From positions 372,001 through 436,000 of the forward strand of contig WNYE01000023.1 in the NCBI GenBank assembly GCA_021396245.1: a DNA stretch of 64,000 bases, given 5' to 3'. The position numbers and the translations under genes were made by a program. Source of the stretch: Sporothrix humicola (taxonomy: Eukaryota; Ascomycota; Sordariomycetes; Ophiostomatales; Ophiostomataceae). The notes beneath the pieces were generated by a model. It was not told the DNA's origin, searched no databases, and worked only from the letters and a program-made list of their open reading frames with translations. Every line of letters starts with the position of its first letter. Position 1 is the stretch's first letter. This document shows positions 33,566 through 44,557 of this stretch, one piece after another.

Positions 33566-34221
33566 ATTGTCTTTTGCTCAAACCTTATTGCTCTCTTCTC
33601 TTCATCATCGCCTCCGCTCTCCTCCTGCATCTCCATCTCGACCCAGCACACCCACGCCCGCAATCCCCGTCCAGCCCACACCCCGCCGGCCATTGGGAAC
33701 GGAGAGCGCGCATCATCCCTACAATTTCCCCTACGACAGAAGCTCCTTCGAAGACTGTGAAACGGGCGAAACCGCCGCATCAGCCCCTGGTGCTCACATC
33801 CCGCAATTCGCAGCCACAATTGGCCCTTTTTGCGTGTCTCTAATTCTGTCATCAGCCTTCTCGACCTCGCAAGCCTATCAGCGATATTTCTAGACTGCAT
33901 TCATTACCTTTCGACGCCCCATCGACGTTGTCCGACCCTTTTTGACGCGAGCCCTTTAGCCAGCCTTATTTTTCGCCTTTTCTCTTCTCCTATGCGCGAG
34001 TCCCACGCGTTCCTTTCAACTGCTATTATCGCTGGACGAATCCGAACCCCCACTCCACTTGCTCCTCGGCTGCGACCACGAGCACGACTCTCCTGCAGGA
34101 CAAGAGCACATACCCTGTTTTGCCGTTGAACAGCGTCTGCCAGTGACACGTCTCGTTCTTTCTTTCGTTCCTTTTTTTCTTCAGACTTATATCCAGCGCC
34201 TTTCGACCGCCGGCGGCCACA

Positions 34222-35769
34222 ATGGCGATGGCCGCGCTCCACCCCAGCCAGCCGATCCTCTCGCAGGCAGCGCAAGGACAAGACGACGGGGCTCCATCCT
34301 CTTCCGCTCCTTCCAATGCCTTCGCCGGCCACGGCTCGGGGCTTCACGCTCTACATGACGTCACTGTAGCTGCTCAACAAGCAGCGGCGGCAGCTACTAC
34401 ATCCAGTAATAACAACAGCAGCAGTGGCAATGGCAATGGTGGCAGCAGCAACAGCTTCTCGGGTGGCACAGCATCCTCTGCGGGTGCGGGTGCGCCGGGA
34501 TCGACATCTTCACCATCAATACCACCATCAGCACAGTCAGCAGGATCTGGAGAATCAGGACAAGCAGGACAAGGCCAGAATCCACTATCCGATGGCACAA
34601 TGACAACCACACAAGCCGGCGATATGTTTCCGGCACACCTCAAGGTCGACGACTTTGTGCGCATCCGCACATTAGGGACGGGTAGGTTGTCCTATCAGTA
34701 TGCACATTTTGGTAAAAGAAACACGGGACTAACCCATCCTCCGCAGGCACTTTTGCACGAGTTGTCCTCGTCCGCCGACAACTGCCACGCAACGAAGAAG
34801 AGGCCCGCCAGGTCTTTGCCCTCAAGATCCTCCGCAAGGCCGCCGTCATCAAGCTCAAGCAGATCGACCATGTGCGCCACGAGCGCCAGATTCTCCAGGA
34901 TGTCTCAGGCCACCCCTTCATCACCAACATGCTGGCATCCTTTGCCGACCACGACTTCCTCTATCTCCTCCTCGACTACGTCCCCGGCGGCGAGCTGTTT
35001 AGCTACCTCCGCAAGTTTCGCCGGTTCGACGAGCCTACAGCCCAGTTTTATGCCGCCGAAATCGTGCTCGTCCTCGAGTACCTTCACGAACAGCAGGACG
35101 GCGTTGCCTACCGAGATCTCAAGCCCGAGAACCTGTTGTTGGACGCCCGGGGCCATGTCAAGCTGGTCGATTTCGGGTTTGCCAAGCGGCTAGGCCGCGA
35201 TGGCGCCGGCGGTGCAGTTGAGACGTACACGCTGTGCGGCACGCCCGAGTATATTGCGCCCGAGGTGATCCAGAATATGGGCCATACGACGGCCGTTGAC
35301 TGGTGGGCACTCGGCATCCTCATCTACGAGTTTCTAACTGGCTACCCGCCCTTCTGGCACCAGAACCCTCTCGAGATTTATCGACAGTATGTTTTTCACA
35401 GCAATTGCCTTCGATATATTAATAGCTCGCTAACAATGTAGAATCCTCGAGAAACCCGTCGTCTTCCCACAAGATCCGTCCATCTCGGCCGCTGCACAGG
35501 ACCTTGTTCACCAGCTCTGCACTGTCGACCGTTCCCGCCGGCTAGGTAACATCAGCGGCGGTGCGGCCAAGGTGAAAGCCCATCCCTTCTTTGCCAGCGT
35601 CGACTGGGACGCCCTCTATGAACGCCGCGATCAGGGCCCCATTGTGCCGCCGGTTCGATATACAGGCGACGCCCAGTGCTTCGATATCTACCCAGAGAAC
35701 GATGTCGACTTTGAGCAGTATACGCCTGAGCTCGCTGAGCAGTACGATCGGTTCTTTGCTAATTTTTGA
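34222..35769 (+). CDS. cAMP-dependent protein kinase catalytic subunit, pkaC2-like AGC kinase
   Basis: Three exons give 475 residues; introns are 34682-34746 and 35387-35441. The first ~145 residues are Ser/Asn/Gly/Gln-rich and disordered. The kinase domain starts near 146 with the glycine loop LGTGTFARV, which is split by intron 1. Catalytic residues are all present: Lys in FALKILRK (~180), YRDLKPEN (~274), DFG (~294), and the activation-loop Thr in TYTLCGTPEY (~315). The C-terminus ends RFFANF, matching the FxxF hydrophobic motif that closes the AGC tail in PKA. The GTGTFARV loop, instead of GTGSFGRV, and the overall divergence suggest the second fungal catalytic isoform (pkaC2) and not the main pkaC1; this subtype call is from memory. 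The kinase acts downstream of cAMP with a regulatory subunit in growth, development and nutrient sensing. Confidence 0.88.
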
Positions 35770-37057
35770 GCTCTTGAAAGGCGGTCTCTCCTCTCTTTCC
35801 TTTCGTCTTATCAGCCGACGGCGGCCCCTATTGCATTCCTCTTTTTCTCGCCTTTTTTGGTTGTTTGGCTCTTTGGTTTCTTGTTCTTTGGTTTTGGTTT
35901 TTGGTTTTTTTTTTTGGATCCCTGATGAGTGACATGACCTCTTTCCCCCCACCACACATACACATTATCAACATTTTAATATCTGTACCTTTTCACTACA
36001 CAATCTACCTACTCTACTGCCTCTGAGAGGACTATTAGATAGACCCACCTACATCTTCCCCTTACATTTTGCTCGTTTGTTCTTGTTCTTGTTCGTGTCT
36101 CACTCCTTGCATGCTTTATACTTTATGTTTATTTGTCAATATGGTTACGGTTTATCATCATGAAGAGCTGGATTGTTTATTACTGGAAACAGGATAGGGA
36201 GCTGGTGTTTGGCAGTGCGTTTTCTGCCACTGGTATTGGTGCTTAGCAAGTTATGTTGGCCTAATTACTATTGATACATATCACGATATTGCGGCTTTTG
36301 GGATACTGTCCAGCTGCGGGTTCCATCACGACGGCTGTAGTCTACTAGACATACCCGTGGCCGTGTTTATTGACGTTTATAATGACATCATTGCAATCAT
36401 AACCTCACTAAAGAATTTATCACCATTACTAACAGTTGTGATGTTACCATCAGAACGTGTATGTCGTACATTGGAGTAGATATGTGTACTGCGGCTTGGT
36501 ATATACATTAATTAAGAATTTGTTACATACCGACCCTATTTTCGTTTGATTTCTTGTTATTTTCATTTTAATCGCGTCGTTTATAAGTGAGTGATAATAA
36601 TTCTTTAAATTCAGTGAAAATAATTATAGAATAAATAAATAAATAACTTAATAAAATAACCACATATATAATTCAACATAAACTCACTGGACAGACTAAA
36701 ACAAGACAGACCCTAAGCGTGCTTCAACATACGAGGTCTGATCAACTGTGCCTTCATGTAAAAACGTATATTTGGGTATGTTTGTCATGCCGCTACCAGG
36801 CAATAATAAATAGGAAGTGCAGAGCGAAGAGCGTTATAAAACCGAGAAAGAAACCCCCGCGAAAACAAGAACGATGCTGCTATGGATGTAGTCATAAACC
36901 GTCGCGCCCATGACCTCGAACAAAACACCATCATGGCCAAGGCTGTTCGTCATAAGAGACATGGACAACAAAGCAAATGTGAAAACAACAACCACCACAT
37001 ATGCGCAGATATAAGCATAACGTAAAACCCAGGATAGAAAGGCCTTCAATGCCTCGC
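35770..37057. other. convergent 3' region, AT-rich
   Basis: The region lies between the convergent PKA and 5-phosphatase genes. It is AT-rich, most strongly at 36590-36690, with an AATA/AAATA repeat (AATAAATAAATAAATAAC at about 36631-36648). No open frame is convincing. It should hold both 3' untranslated regions. Confidence 0.65.
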
Positions 37058-38848
37058 TCACAGCAGTCCCACCCACACCCAGTAGATGCCCACAACGACC
37101 ACCACTGTTGTGACCATAACCACGGCACCGCCCTTGGTGTTGAATAGAAGCATGCCGCCACCGACCACACGCTCCCGGTTACGGGCGCGGGCGCGGCGGG
37201 CCCATGCGTCGATATCGATGGCCACCGGCATGCGCACACGGGGGTCGAGGGGCCCCAGCTCCCTCTCTTCCGACTCGCCATCCGTGACCGCCACATCCTC
37301 TTCGGGATGGCCCTCGAGTTTGCCGAGTAGCGGGACCTGGGCGCGGAAGTAGACGGGCTGGTGGTCGCTGGAGCGCATGAGCGGCAGTGACTTGTAGGAG
37401 GTGACCTTGACTTCGGGCTTGTTCTTGTTTGTGCTTGTACGCCCAGCCTTGATCCACGCAGGCACGTCCAGGTAAAGGACACGATCGCACCAACTGGGCC
37501 AGCGGTGCGATGCATACTTCCAAGGAACCGGCTCTGCAGAGTCTGGTGAGTCTGCCTCTGCATACTGCTCGATTTCATCTTGGTTATCAGGCACAGTACC
37601 TGCCGCGATGTCTTCTTCGCTGAGGACATCATACTTGTACGTGGGCGGGAAATTGATGGGGGCTTCGCTCATTCCATGGAATGTGCGGCCGGCCTTACGC
37701 TCTTCGGTCAGCTGGTCTCGCTTCAGGAACTCCGGCCAGGTGCTTGCAGTAGGGAACTCGGCGTCGGCAGGGGGGCGCTTGTCGCCGATACGGTAGTTGA
37801 GGTCGCCAGCCACAAATAGCAGGCTGTCCGGCCGGAAGATGGAGAGGTCATGCAGTTTACGGCGAACGTCAATCTCGTGCTGGTGCTGGCCAAGGAGGAG
37901 CCAGGCACCGTCGCCGGCAGCGTCTGCGGCGGCAGCTTCCGCCTCCTCCTCTTCTGAGCGTGGTGTGCTTGCTGCTTCGTCGTGAATCCGTCCCTGGCGG
38001 CCACGTCCGAGTGCAGCAGCCGCCTCACGTGCTGTCACATCCGCGAGGACATCATTGGGGTTGCCAAAGGTCAGGCCGGCAACTATGCTGCGCCAGTTGG
38101 CGTTACGTCGCCGGACGTTCCATTCCATTGCCGCCAGGTGCGTGGCAACAAACGTGAGCTCGCTGGGTGAAGACGGTGCCGATTCTGACGAGCTTCCACT
38201 GTTCTTCTTCCCGTAGGCTATCCGCAGGCCAACTGCACCCTTGTTGCCCATGTCTGCCACACCAAAGCCGCAGTGCGCAACCTGGATATTGCGGATAGCC
38301 GAAGGGTCACGGGCGTACATCAGAATGGCCGTCATGCCGACGTGTGCCTGTTGAATAAAGTGGTAAGGTTTCTTGGGGCCGTTGGACAACCGGGCCTCGC
38401 CCTGCTGCGTCTGTGCTGCTCCGGCAACCGAGGTGCCGTCTTCGTCCTCATCGTCACCGCCGAATTCATACCCGCCTGTCTGTGTAGCCGCCAGGGTCAA
38501 AGCATCGCCGAACTTCAGCAGGTAGGGGTTGAGAAAATATGAGCCGGCAAAGGCATGGCCGAGAGGGGACACTTCTTGTAGGGAGCTGCAGGGTAAACAG
38601 ACGGTTAGCCGCAATCCCAACAGCATGTGCCATGGAGCTTTCTCTGGGTTTTCAGATACTCACAAGACGACTAGATCTGGCAATGCGGTCGTGTTTGCCG
38701 CCGCACCGTGGTCGGACAAGGCATGCTGCAGGTGCCCTGCAAAATCAGGGACGCTGATGGGTGCCTTTCCGCAGTTGTACGTGAGCAGCAGCAGGTCTAA
38801 TGTCGGAAACGAGACCATGTTGTCGGTGCTGCGAGAAGCTGGAGCCAT
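37058..38848 (-). CDS. inositol polyphosphate 5-phosphatase with C-terminal membrane anchor (Inp54-like)
   Basis: Two exons encode 570 residues; the intron is 38586-38663, joining DLVV to FSLQEVSPLG. The start MAPASRSTDN leads into the first strand of an endonuclease/exonuclease/phosphatase fold (LDLLLLTYNCGKAPIS). Signature motifs of 5-phosphatases follow in order: FSLQEV (metal Glu), FVATHLAAMEWN, FVAGDLNYRI (near 320), PPTYKYD, RWPSWCDRVLY (near 427) and SSDHQPVY. The last ~26 residues are hydrophobic (VVMVTTVVVVVGIYWVWVGL) and end at the stop, the layout of a tail-anchored protein. Yeast Inp54 is a PI(4,5)P2 5-phosphatase held in the ER by a C-terminal anchor, so this is a likely functional equivalent; it is longer than the yeast protein because of an acidic/Ala insert around the middle. 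Substrate choice is inferred. Confidence 0.88.
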
Positions 38849-39764
38849 TGTCGGTGACAAGAGGCGGGAAGAGACGTAAAAGACGAGCGGCAAGAGGTCC
38901 TTGAACCGGATCCAGGAAGAATGCACCACGAAAGGGAGATCGAACAGGACGGCTGGTTGTGGCGTGCCGTATTGCCAGGGCTGTTTCAACCCTTTTCTGC
39001 CCTGTCTTGCTTCTTCTGCCAGGCGCAAAAAGGTTGCTTATGTTGCTCTGAGGTGTGCCAGCTGCCCTCGATTTTTCTTTCGTCTCCCTGCTTCTTCTTT
39101 GTTAGCTATTAGACCCTGACGTTTAATTTTCAGTGGCGCTGATGCTGCTTTTGAGGTCCAGAGCTCAGCTGTCCCCCGCCATGGCAATTCCCACCTTGCG
39201 CGGTCGGTAGGGCCAGACCTTATGGGGCCTGGGCGTGTTTTGTGGGGCGCCGTGGGTGCTAAAATGTGAGGGCTGACGGGGCTGTGAGTGTGCATGTAAT
39301 ACGGTGAATGCGGCGTGCAAGCAAAGCAGAAAATGCGCTGCATTCACACCCAAAAAGGCACGATGCGATGTGAAAGGCAGATTTTAAGGGAGCAGGAAAA
39401 GGGGGAAACCCGGAAAGGCTCACCATGTGGATAGTCGTTCCCTTTTTGTAAGGCGCTGGCTTGAGGTCTTTCCTTGCCGATGCGTGTTTCTCACTCGCTC
39501 TTTCTGCATCTCATGTCTGAATCAGGCCAGGCAACATGACGCACTTGCCAATTCTTACCACGTGCCGCTTTTTTTGGCAGGTGCTCATTCTGCCGTCTTA
39601 GCGCTGCCTGGCACACCGAATGTCTTGGGGCTTGTGACGGAAGGAACGATCGTGAACACCCTTCCCGTATTTTAGTATCGCGAATTTGGGTGAGGCACAC
39701 TGTTTAGGTTGACTAAGCATTCAAGATTCTGTGAACTGTTCGTAGATTGTAATGCAATATAGAG

Positions 39765-39773
39765 TACGGAGTA
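39765..39773 (+). promoter_or_regulatory. TACGGAGTA motif copy 4
   Basis: Exact copy in the context AGAGTACGGAGTACAAAG, about 920 bp upstream of the 5-phosphatase start. Confidence 0.35.
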
Positions 39774-40684
39774 CAAAGCACAAGATCACGGGGCATCGCA
39801 TTACCACAACATGCAAATCACAGAACACAAGTCAACAAGTCGGTACGGTATGAGGTAAGAAGACATAAATTGTTGCTTTGCTAAAGAATAACGCGCAATA
39901 GAGTTGGGTGGTTATAGACAAATATGACTTTTAGGTGCCGCGAGCAGATACTGCGAAGCCTTGAAAACCACAAAGTTGTCCCACCTGTCACGGCTAGAAG
40001 CATAGCACAAAACACTGTTGCCTCTTGCATGAGCAAGATATTCCCCTCACAATATTATAGCTCCTCCCTGTTTTCTGAACCACGAACGACGACCATCCCC
40101 TCGTCAAGGAAAAAAGAAATGACTGGTCAAGTTTGTTCAGGCGCCCATCCGTAGAATGCGAAGGATGCCTTGGACAAACCCAATGCCAACTCTCTGTCTT
40201 GACTGCCACTGCCTCCCAGATCGCCGCCGTAAAAATATCTTCTAAATCTTGGTTTCTTGCAATTTGGTTCCTCCGCACGCCATAGCTTTGACAAAAAATA
40301 CACACCTCGTCCCCTTGAAAATGAAAATTACCTCCCCACAAGCGAGCTGAGAAGCGACATGACAAGCAAAGAAGCAGAACAGTATCGAAAGGAAAACAAA
40401 CATAAACAAGCAAAACGGAACTCGTAAACCATGGTGGGAACTCGACAAATAGGAAAGAGAAAACAAACGACGCAAAGCAGAGAGAGTAGGAAATTAGGCG
40501 TTAAGTGCTGGATGTGGAGAAAACAAAAGGGGAGATGGGGAAAATAGGGCAATGGGGAAGGGCTAAGGGGCAGTGTGCAAATCGAGTGTTTCTGGCTGGT
40601 TGTTCGACACATAAATCGACGAGGGCGGTAGATATTGGGATAGTAACTGTTGTTGAGCAAAGATGATTGGCTGTTCAACGCCAG

Positions 40685-40772
40685 TTAATCCCTCTCTTCG
40701 TCCTCCGTCGTTTTTCGATAAATGGGCTGAACCAAAGTGTCAACTTCCTCGTCCGGGACGGCCATACTGTCT
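40685..40772 (-). other. possible terminal coding exon of an unrecognised small gene
   Basis: After a CAG acceptor-like site the minus strand reads DSMAVPDEEVDTLVQPIYRK then TTEDEERD and TAA, a highly charged protein-like piece. Upstream on the same strand, 41050-41120 also reads coding-like (KKAEEVVQRHSNGLYKTLLE), and so does 41119-41180 (LRLEQDLFYTAVIVAGPFLV). I could not join these with good splice sites: a TGA separates the last two, and the donor before the final exon is weak (GTGTTC or GTACGG). It may be a small multi-exon gene, a decayed one, or chance. Confidence 0.25.
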
Positions 40773-41424
40773 CTGCGTTGAGCATTTAAAAAATGACGAG
40801 GTTGGGCTTAAGCAGAAATGACAGAGTGGCTCTGAGACAAAAAAAAAAAGACAAGCTGGCAGCTATCGGCAAATAATCGAAAAAAAAATGATGTGTAACC
40901 CGAGTGTTGAAAGCTGGTGGGAAGCGTGACATAACATACACAACACGTATCGGGTGAGCAAGACTGTTTTTGTCGCTGCCGTACAAAGAACACGGTGGTC
41001 GTAACGGGGGAGGGGATGGCGTGGTCGCTATAGTCGTTTCGAGCAAAGTTTTGTAAAGCCCGTTCGAATGGCGCTGGACGACTTCTTCCGCCTTCTTTCC
41101 ACGGTGAAGGGTAACAGATCACTTCTCGTTAAATACGAGAAATGGCCCTGCCACAATCACCGCCGTATAAAACAAATCTTGCTCCAGACGTAACTGACTG
41201 GAGAGCCGAGCACAAAGATAAGAAATGATGGGGGGAAAACAAAAAAAGCATGCTGAGAACAGGGTTGGGTGTAGGGTGTCTCGGCAACCAACGGTGATGG
41301 TTAAAAGGACCAAATGCCCTATGCCGAGATTGATTTTGGAGTGAAGTGCTTCTCACATAGCAAGGCCCTGCGATCTGTCCCATTTGACAGTCAACACAAG
41401 GACAAGCTAGTTATGATTCACTGC

Positions 41425-42928
41425 TCACTGAGCCCCGTAACCCTGGCCGTAAAGGCCACCCTGACCGCCACCCTGCTGACCGCGAGAAGACGAGCGAAGC
41501 CTTGAAGAGGGGTTTGGTTAGCAAAAGAGCCCGGATGCAACAAAAGAAAAAAAGAAGAAAAAAATCCGGGAAACCCTTTTGAAACCATGTCCAATGGCCG
41601 TGTAGAACGGCAGGGCATCACCCCTAGCCCTGCTACCTCCCAAATATCTTGACAAGGCAGAAACAAGGGAAAGAAAGTAGGATCCCTTACAAGGAATGTT
41701 GGTTGGGTTGGGCTTGGTGGGCGCAACTCACATCCGGTCACCAGGGCCGGCACCGCGGCTGGCATCATGAGCGTCGCCAGCACCACCCATCATCTTGGCG
41801 TTGCGAGGGCGGCCACCGGCGAGCATCTGGGCGCTGTTGCCCTGCTTGACGGCACCAGCCTGAGTCTGCTGGCCAGTGGCGGCGTCGGTGCGCTGCTGCT
41901 TGTCGTCAGCGGCACCAGCAGCCTGGGCAATAGCCTGGGCGTTCTTCTGGTACTTGTACACGGTCCAGTCGAAGACGTAGTCGTACTGGAAGCCCTCACG
42001 GACGAACAGATCACGGAAGATCTTACGCAGGTAGCTATAGTCGGGCTTATCGTCGAAGCGGAGCGAGCGGGTGTAGTTCAGGTAGATGGCAAACTCGTTG
42101 GGGAAGCCACGGCAGAGGACCTCCGTCGGGGTGGTCATCTTCTTCTCCATGATTCTGTCGTACTTCTGCTTCTTGGTAGCAGCCTTCAGGCCTTGCCACG
42201 GGAGAGAGCCACGGCAGAAGTAGAGCATGACATAACCCAGGCTCTCCATGTCGTCACGGCGGGACTGCTCAACGCCCAGATGCGTGTTAATAGACGCATA
42301 ACGGGCAGTGCCCGTCAGGTTCTTGTTCTCACGGTACGGGATGTGGAAGTGAGTCTTGGGATCGCGGTACTTCTTGGCCAAACCAAAGTCAATAACGTTG
42401 ACCTGGTTGCCACGCTTGCCAATGCCCATGAGGAAGTTGTCAGGCTTGATATCACGGTGGATAAAGGACTTGGCGTGAATGTATTCGATGCGGGAGATGA
42501 GCTGGTCGGCCAGCAACAGAACCGTCTTCAGTGAGAACTTGCGGTTGCAGAAGTTGAAGAGGTCCTCCAGACTGGGACCGAGCAGGTCGAGGACCATGGC
42601 ATTGTAATCGCACTCAGTGCCGAACCAGCGGACAAAGGGAATGCCGACACCGCCAGCGAGCGACTTGTAGACGCGAGCCTCGTACTCAAGCTGGGGGTGC
42701 TTGGCTTTGACGCTCTCGAGCTTGATGGCAATCTCCTCGCCGGAGATGATGTTTGTGCCCAGGTAGATGTCACCGAACGAGCCGGAGCCGATCTTGCGGC
42801 CAATGCGGTACTTGTTACCGACGCGAAGATCCTGCAAGGCAATGCGGTTAGGACCATGTTTTTGAGGCTGGAAAGCTGAAGGAGATAGATATGGCTGGTA
42901 GGGACAGGATGCTTACCATGGTCGTCAT
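41425..42928 (-). CDS. casein kinase I (CK1 delta/epsilon type)
   Basis: Three exons give 395 residues. Exon 1 is 12 nt (MTTM), followed by introns 42832-42916 and 41501-41731. The kinase domain begins DLRVGNKYRIGRKIGSGSFG and carries HRDIKPDN, the CK1-typical DFGLAKKYRD, and the CK1 block YRENKNLTGTARYASINTHL. It is nearly the textbook fungal CK1 sequence, equivalent to Neurospora CK-1a (which phosphorylates the clock protein FRQ) and yeast Hrr25/fission yeast Hhp1. After ~295 the tail is Ala/Gln/Gly-rich. A long open frame would end at GDRM-TGA (41728), but a consensus donor GTGAGT starts inside that codon, and splicing adds a 24-residue tail (LRSSSRGQQGGGQGGLYGQG, then YGAQ) ending at 41425. 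The spliced form is preferred. CK1 acts in DNA repair, transport, clock and morphogenesis. Confidence 0.9.
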
Positions 42929-44548
42929 CTTTGCAGATTGTTCCTCGAGCACGCGAGGTCGTTAGGTTTGAGGGAGTTTGTTGTGATCAAAATGAGAGAT
43001 GCTGTAGGAAGGGAGGCTGTTAGTTAAGACCGGTTTTCAACAATGTTTTGGGCCTGGTTTTAGGGCGAGATCCACGAGGCAACGAGGCAGACAGCGCTGA
43101 TCAATATTGGGGACGATAGCGAGACACGAATAAAAAAAGAAATTAGGGAGAAAATGTGCGATGGAGGGAAAGTGAAGTGAAAAGAAAAGGAGAGGGTCGA
43201 GACAGGAAGAAAAAGTCCGAGCAAAAGTTGTCGTCGTTATTGTAGGGAAAAGATTATGGGCCAAGTTGGTGACACAACAGTTGCACACAGGACAAGCAAA
43301 GGGCGTGGAAGAGCGGAGCCTGGCGGGAGACAGAGAACGTCGGGAGAGAAGAGAGAAAAGAGTGACTCGATTGTCGAAAAAAGAGGCAAAAGAGACAAAA
43401 GATATAGTCAATAACGAAGCCCGGCTCCGCGAGGAACTCCACTGCCGATAAAGACAATCTTTGACGTGTTGGACCCGATATATCCTTGGAAGTTGAAGCG
43501 GCGGTGAAGCGAGAAGGGTTGGATGTCGAAAAAAGGGCAGAACAAAAGGACAGAAGACGGAAATCTTCGCAAAATGCCAAAACGAAGCCAGTTTTCGACC
43601 CTCTAGCAAGAAATAGAGATATGATACCTACATTTGAAAATATAATCGTGAAACGGAAGTCGTAATGTTCGGATCGTGAATCTCGTGCAGTCGTCGATGC
43701 AGCCCGGCGGTGGTGGTTCGTGGGTGTGAAGTTGGGAAGATGGGCGGAATGGAGAGAAAAAGGGAGAGAATCGGGAAAAGGGCGAGGGACGAGGGAAAAG
43801 AGGGTTTGTAAGGATTAGGACGGGCTGGGATTTGGGGGGTCAAAAAAAGAATCAGGTGCTAATTCTGGGCTTTGCTACCTAACATGGGCGGCATTAGTGT
43901 GCTGGTGTGTTGGGATTTGATTGATCCGTGCTGGTGATTTGGCCGTTTTGGTGGCAGGGCAGAAGGTTTTTGGGGCTTCACGAGAGGGGGTGAGGAGGAG
44001 GAGAGGCTGTGGTGACTGGTGAGGTTTCGGGAAGAACGGTTATTGGGGGGCAGGAGGGGGAGGGGCGTGCTCCGTAAGGGAGGAAGGAGCCAGGGAGCCT
44101 ACGAATCTACGAATAGGAGTGGTTTCGCCGCTAAAAAATGAAATAAAGAAGGGCAAATAGGCGGTCGACGGAAACAGCGACCCAAGAAAGCTGAGCGGTG
44201 GCAAGGCCACGCGAAAAAGGCAAAAGGCAAGAATTTCAGAAACCGAGCCGGCAAGAGCCACCGACAGGTGCCAAAAAGACCAAGAAGCCTAGGCCCTCAG
44301 CCAACAAGTCTTATGACATGACGGCCGAGGCCATGGTCCAGAGCCTAGGCGGATCTAAGACCGCGACTCGCACCCTCCGATGGGTAGCTCGACTCGACTG
44401 CCATTCATTTTATTCCGTTCACTGATAATTAAACGTGTTGTTCCTCCGTGACGTTGGTTCGGCGATTTGACACGATACGAGGCCGGCTCCCCGAAAGGCT
44501 TCGAACCTCCCTCTTTTGGCTTTTTTGGGCTCTTTCCTACAGAGTAAT

Positions 44549-44557
44549 TACTCCGTA
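44549..44557 (-). promoter_or_regulatory. TACGGAGTA motif copy 5
   Basis: Exact TACTCCGTA in the context GTAATTACTCCGTACAT, about 1.6 kb upstream of the casein kinase I start. Confidence 0.35.

Larger units (their letters stand above)
26577..34221. other. 7.6-kb gene-free region between divergent glutamine synthetase and PKA genes
   Basis: The flanking genes point away from each other, so two promoters are here. No open frame is convincing; the longest (minus, 27343-28056) has no family features and begins in a hydrophobic pyrimidine-derived stretch. From 26.6 to 26.9 kb the plus strand is purine-rich (leader of the minus-strand gene), and from ~33.5 kb to 34.2 kb pyrimidine-rich (leader of the PKA gene). 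One TACTCCGTA copy lies at 33557. Confidence 0.55.
38849..41424. other. intergenic region between the 5-phosphatase and casein kinase I genes
   Basis: It contains the promoter of the minus-strand 5-phosphatase gene and the 3' flank of casein kinase I. No complete gene is supported. One TACGGAGTA copy is at 39765. Short coding-like pieces on the minus strand at 40.68-41.2 kb are listed separately. Two T-rich runs on the minus strand (near 40840 and 40880) interrupt any simple reading. Confidence 0.5.

Noticed and set aside
39994..40413. Minus-strand frame of 139 codons
   Set aside because: A short protein-like middle (DLEDIFTAAIWEAVAVK) is not enough; both ends look like non-coding sequence.
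41767..42534. Plus-strand open frame of 255 codons over casein kinase I
   Set aside because: It is antisense to a highly conserved kinase exon, so it is a shadow.
44480..44510. tRNA B-box-like GGTTCGAAGCC on the minus strand
   Set aside because: No A-box, acceptor stem or anticodon arm fits around it. Similar single matches at 48263 and 60216 fail the same test.
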